Positions 61,398 to 64,000 of a stretch of DNA of 64,000 bases are shown here, piece by piece. The stretch lies in the NCBI RefSeq assembly GCF_001999245.1, contig NZ_CP019630.1, forward strand, positions 930,001-994,000. The letters run 5' to 3'. Every line of letters starts with the position of its first letter. Position 1 is the first letter of the stretch. The stretch comes from Roseibium algicola. GTDB lineage: Bacteria > Pseudomonadota > Alphaproteobacteria > Rhizobiales > Stappiaceae. The notes under the pieces are model-generated. The model ran no database searches and was not told the origin of the DNA. It saw only the letters and a list, made by a program, of their open reading frames with translations. A program made the position numbers and the translations under genes.

Positions 61398-61889
61398 TCA
61401 GTAATGTCTGTAGACAATATCCTTGGGGTCCGGGCGCGCAGCATCGACATCGAGATGCGCTCCAAGCCGTTCGGCAAGGCGCGCCGAGCGGGTGTTTTCC
61501 TGATCCATATAGCTGACGAGCGACGGTAGGCTGCGGTCCTGCCGTGCCCAGTCACGAAAGGCCCTGGCCGCCTCGAAAGCGTAGCCCCTGCCCTCCGCAT
61601 GCTCATAGACGAACCAGCCGAGTTCATGTTCCGGAAAAAGCGGACCATGATTGATACCGACCTGACCGAAGACCTCGCCGGAGCCACGTGCTTCCATCAT
61701 GAGGGCCCCATGCCCCATCAACTGCCATTGCGCAATGTCGTGGCAGAACAGGCCCCAGGCTGCAAACCGCGAAAGCGGGCCTCCCATATACTGGGATCGG
61801 TCCGAGGCCATCAAAGCCTCGTACGCCGGCCAGTCCGACATGGTCATCGGCCGCAGGATCAGTCTTTCGGTCTCAAGTGCCGGTATCAC
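61398..61889 (-). CDS. GNAT-family N-acetyltransferase (RimJ-like)
   Basis: A 163-residue GCN5-type acetyltransferase of the RimJ/RimL branch: the N-terminal ETERLILRPM strand, the acetyl-CoA region GWFVYEHAEGRGYAFEAARA (about 89-108) and the C-terminal NTRSARLAERLGA are all present. The start is GTG with GGGAG upstream. It stands between envC and rlmH, two genes that are usually closer neighbours, so it may be an insertion. The target is unknown. Confidence 0.88.
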   Translation of the reverse strand: MIPALETERLILRPMTMSDWPAYEALMASDRSQYMGGPLSRFAAWGLFCHDIAQWQLMGHGALMMEARGSGEVFGQVGINHGPLFPEHELGWFVYEHAEGRGYAFEAARAFRDWARQDRSLPSLVSYMDQENTRSARLAERLGAHLDVDAARPDPKDIVYRHY

Positions 61890-61919
61890 CGGTTCTCTCC
61901 CAGGGCTTTTTCAGAAGTC

Positions 61920-62402
61920 TCACACACGGTGATAAGGGTGACCGGACTGGATCGTCATGGCGCGGTAGACCTGCTCCGCCAAAAGAATGCGGGCGATCTG
62001 ATGCGGCCAGGTCATGGCACCAAGAGCGAGTTTAAGATCGGCGCGGCTCAGAACCTCCTGGCCGTGACCATCCGCTCCGCCAATGGCAAAGACCACGTCG
62101 GGAACACCTTCATCCTTCCAGGCTTCCAGTTTCTGACTGAAGGCCGGGCTGGTCAGGTTCTTGCCGTTCTCGTCCAGCACCACCAGCCGCGCACCGGCAT
62201 TGAGCGCGGCAAGAATTCCCCGCGCTTCTTCCGCCTTGCGGTCATCGGCGCGCTGCGCACGGCTTTCCGGCATTTCGTTGAGGATGACTTCGGTAACGCC
62301 GAGACCGCGGCCTGTCTTGCGGGCGCGGTCGATATATCGGTCGAAAAGTTCTTTGTCCGCACCGGCTTTCATTTTGCCAATGCAGAAGAGCGTAAAGCGC
62401 AT
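61920..62402 (-). CDS. rlmH: 23S rRNA (pseudouridine1915-N3)-methyltransferase RlmH
   Basis: A 160-residue SPOUT methyltransferase acting on helix 69 of 23S rRNA. Visible landmarks are LVVLDENGK, VVFAIGGADGHG and the C-terminal LLAEQVYRAMTIQSGHPYHR, which forms the trefoil knot. The length is normal for the family. It follows rsfS in the conserved proA-nadD-rsfS-rlmH order. Confidence 0.95.
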   Translation of the reverse strand: MRFTLFCIGKMKAGADKELFDRYIDRARKTGRGLGVTEVILNEMPESRAQRADDRKAEEARGILAALNAGARLVVLDENGKNLTSPAFSQKLEAWKDEGVPDVVFAIGGADGHGQEVLSRADLKLALGAMTWPHQIARILLAEQVYRAMTIQSGHPYHRV

Positions 62403-62482
62403 AAGTCCCTGCCGGAGATCGATCCGGTGATAAATCTGCCCGGCAGCAGACGGAGGCCCTGCCTCAGGGCCTCAATGCCGGC

Positions 62483-62866
62483 TCAGCCGATGTAATGCGG
62501 TGCCGCATCCTCTTCCGGTGCCCACATCTTCTCAAGATTGTAGAAGCCGCGAACCTCCGGACGGAAGATGTGTACGATCACATCACCCGCATCGATCAGC
62601 ACCCAATCGCAAATGTTCAGACCCTCAACCGTTGCCGATCCGGCGCCGGCCGATTTGAGGTCTTTCAGCAAGTGCTCGGCAATCGCGCCCACGTGACGAT
62701 GGGAACGACCGGACACGATTACCATGTAATCGGCCAGTGAACTCTTGCCTGCGATGTCGAGGGTAACAGCGTCCTCAGCTTTGGAGTCGTCAAGACTGGT
62801 GAGGACCGTATCGAGGAGGTCTGCCGCAAGTTCTTTACCTACGGAAGCCTGCAGAGGAGAGGACAT
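62483..62866 (-). CDS. rsfS: Ribosome silencing factor RsfS
   Basis: A 127-residue protein of the RsfS/Iojap family that binds uL14 and blocks subunit joining in starvation. The core has SLADYMVIVSGRSHRHVGAI and CDWVLIDAGDVIVHIFRPEVR. The start is taken at 62866, where GGGCGG lies upstream; an ATG at 62893 is in frame with no clear ribosome-binding site. It is followed by rlmH. Confidence 0.93.
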   Translation of the reverse strand: MSSPLQASVGKELAADLLDTVLTSLDDSKAEDAVTLDIAGKSSLADYMVIVSGRSHRHVGAIAEHLLKDLKSAGAGSATVEGLNICDWVLIDAGDVIVHIFRPEVRGFYNLEKMWAPEEDAAPHYIG

Positions 62867-63096
62867 GTCTGTCCGCCCACTTTCAAAGGTCATGGTCAGG
62901 TGTTGTGCCTTTCGCCGTTTATGCCGTCCCGCGCCCAACGTCGTCACGAACTGAAACGTCCGACTTCGTACGTCACCCGTTTTGGATGCAGGACCGGTTG
63001 ACCGTACCTCGGCCGCGCTCATCGCGACCGTCCCTATAATACCGCTTCCCGTTTGGCATTTTCAAGACACGCGGGAATTCTTGGCAAATCCGCTGT

Positions 63097-63732
63097 TTAC
63101 CGCTTTTGCCCGAGGCGCAGATCGGTGGACGATGTCCGGTCCAATGGCGTGTGCAGAAAAGTCCAGATCGGCGCCTCCATTTCCGGCAGAAGTGCCGCGT
63201 CTTCTTCAGGAAGCCTATATTTTTCATAGGCTTTTGCCATGGGAGACGACATCACTGACAAGGAGGCTCCCGGCCGGTCGACAATGGCGATCGGCACCGA
63301 GCCGACGATGTCGCGCCAGTCCTGCCAGCGATGGAAGCCGGCTAAATTGTCAGCCCCCATAACCCAAACGAATCGGACAGATGGACGCATCTGGCGCAGG
63401 GCGACCAGCGTTCTGGCCGTATAGGGTGTTCCCAGAACCTGCTCGAAGGCGGTAACCTTCATGCGTGGATGGTCGGCGAGGTCCGCCGTCAGGCGCAGCC
63501 GCCGCTCCAGCGGCGCCAGGTCCGCGTGGCTCTTGAGCGGGTTGCCAGGCGTCACCAGCCACCAGACCTGATCCAGCCCCAGCCGCTTCAACACGGTCGA
63601 AGCCACCAGCCGGTGACCTGAATGAGGAGGATTGAAGGATCCGCCGAAAATGCCGATGCGGTTGCCCGGCTCGGCATGGGGCAGTTTCATCCAGTCACGG
63701 TCCAGTCCCGCGCCAAGACTCAAGGGGCTCAT
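63097..63732 (-). CDS. nadD: Nicotinate-nucleotide adenylyltransferase NadD
   Basis: A 211-residue nucleotidyltransferase forming deamido-NAD from nicotinate mononucleotide and ATP. The N-terminal motif GIFGGSFNPPHSGH (27-40) carries the catalytic HxGH-type site. The C-terminal part has DLRLGQKR in place of the usual SSTxIR motif. The first ~14 residues may not be translated if the ATG at 63690 is used. It lies between proA and rsfS. Confidence 0.93.
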   Translation of the reverse strand: MSPLSLGAGLDRDWMKLPHAEPGNRIGIFGGSFNPPHSGHRLVASTVLKRLGLDQVWWLVTPGNPLKSHADLAPLERRLRLTADLADHPRMKVTAFEQVLGTPYTARTLVALRQMRPSVRFVWVMGADNLAGFHRWQDWRDIVGSVPIAIVDRPGASLSVMSSPMAKAYEKYRLPEEDAALLPEMEAPIWTFLHTPLDRTSSTDLRLGQKR

Positions 63733-63794
63733 TCAGACGAACTCACGATTGGTCATTACGGGCGGGCATTCCTGGCGGTCCTCAAGGGCGGTCG

Positions 63795-64000
63795 TCACGG
63801 GCGGGTCTGGCCGGTGCCATGCACCTTGTACTTGAAGCTGGTCAGCTGCTCCACGCCCACTGGTCCGCGTGCATGCATGCGCCCAGTGGCAATGCCGATC
63901 TCCGCGCCCATGCCGAATTCACCACCATCGGCAAACTGGGTCGACGCATTGTGCAGCACGATGGCTGAATCCACTTCCCGCTGGAACCGGTCGGCAGTCG
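63795..64000 (-). CDS. proA: Gamma-glutamyl phosphate reductase ProA, C-terminal part
   Basis: Partial gene cut by the window end. About 68 C-terminal residues are visible, including [33 protein letters not shown] and [16 protein letters not shown], which are diagnostic of ProA, ending GTGQTRP and TGA at 63797-63795. ProA makes glutamate-5-semialdehyde in proline synthesis. It precedes nadD in the standard alphaproteobacterial order. Confidence 0.93.
   Translation of the reverse strand, partial: TADRFQREVDSAIVLHNASTQFADGGEFGMGAEIGIATGRMHARGPVGVEQLTSFKYKVHGTGQTRP

Noticed and set aside
1..64000. Mobile elements, prophage, CRISPR arrays, toxin-antitoxin or defence systems
   Set aside because: No transposase, integrase, phage structural gene, regular repeat array or recognised defence gene was found on either strand.

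Overview
The window looks like chromosomal DNA of a GC-rich alphaproteobacterium, most likely a marine Hyphomicrobiales member of the Stappia/Roseibium (Labrenzia) type. This is inferred from the core gene orders lptC-lptA-lptB-rpoN-hpf-ptsN and proA-nadD-rsfS-rlmH-envC-ctpA-(divergent deacetylase)-rppH and from the protein sequences; no rRNA is present to confirm it. I see no phage, insertion sequence or CRISPR array. About 60 protein genes and one tRNA (Leu, anticodon CAG) are supported.

Layout. (1) 1-12 kb is an envelope or exopolysaccharide locus: a GT4 glycosyltransferase, a membrane-anchored GH5 hydrolase, a Wzy/WaaL-type membrane protein, a Wzz/BY-kinase-like co-polymerase, a tandem alpha/beta hydrolase, a GT2 glycosyltransferase, a polysaccharide deacetylase and a Wzx-type flippase. 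(2) 12-22 kb, minus strand, holds two compact gene sets. One reads carrier protein, acyl-CoA-dehydrogenase-like flavoprotein, amino acid:[carrier protein] ligase, DUF1839 and GH2 glycosidase. The other reads dehydrogenase, degenerate PTPS-like protein, GT4 glycosyltransferase and methyltransferase. A cytochrome b561 lies between them, and an opgH-type glucan synthase diverges at 22.1 kb. (3) 24-30 kb is housekeeping: ptsN, hpf, rpoN, lptB, lptA, lptC and rnd. (4) 30.4-33.7 kb is a copper-efflux operon, copA-cueR-cytochrome c, with a textbook MerR-type promoter. (5) 33.7-40.6 kb is a Liv-type ABC importer divergent from a GntR regulator and an aldehyde dehydrogenase. (6) 40.8-51.8 kb is mixed: an outer-membrane barrel, an SMR transporter, tRNA-Leu, an NDUFA9-like protein, an MFS transporter, DUF1127, a WYL regulator, uppP, a GST, queG and a large exported protein of unknown function. 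(7) 51.9-56.3 kb is an NAD-linked molybdenum formate dehydrogenase in two genes. (8) 56.6-64 kb is a conserved cell-division and translation block from rppH to proA.

The most interesting part is 12-22 kb. The genes suggest that an amino acid is loaded onto a free-standing carrier protein, possibly changed there by a flavoprotein that lacks the usual acyl-CoA dehydrogenase glutamate, and passed to an acceptor by DUF1839. DUF1839 carries a Cys/Asp/His pattern like that of the BtrH family of carrier-protein acyltransferases. The logic parallels the butirosin side-chain pathway, but it sits beside glycan genes and a pterin-fold protein that has lost its catalytic residues. Family recognition here is by eye, and the pathway is inference.
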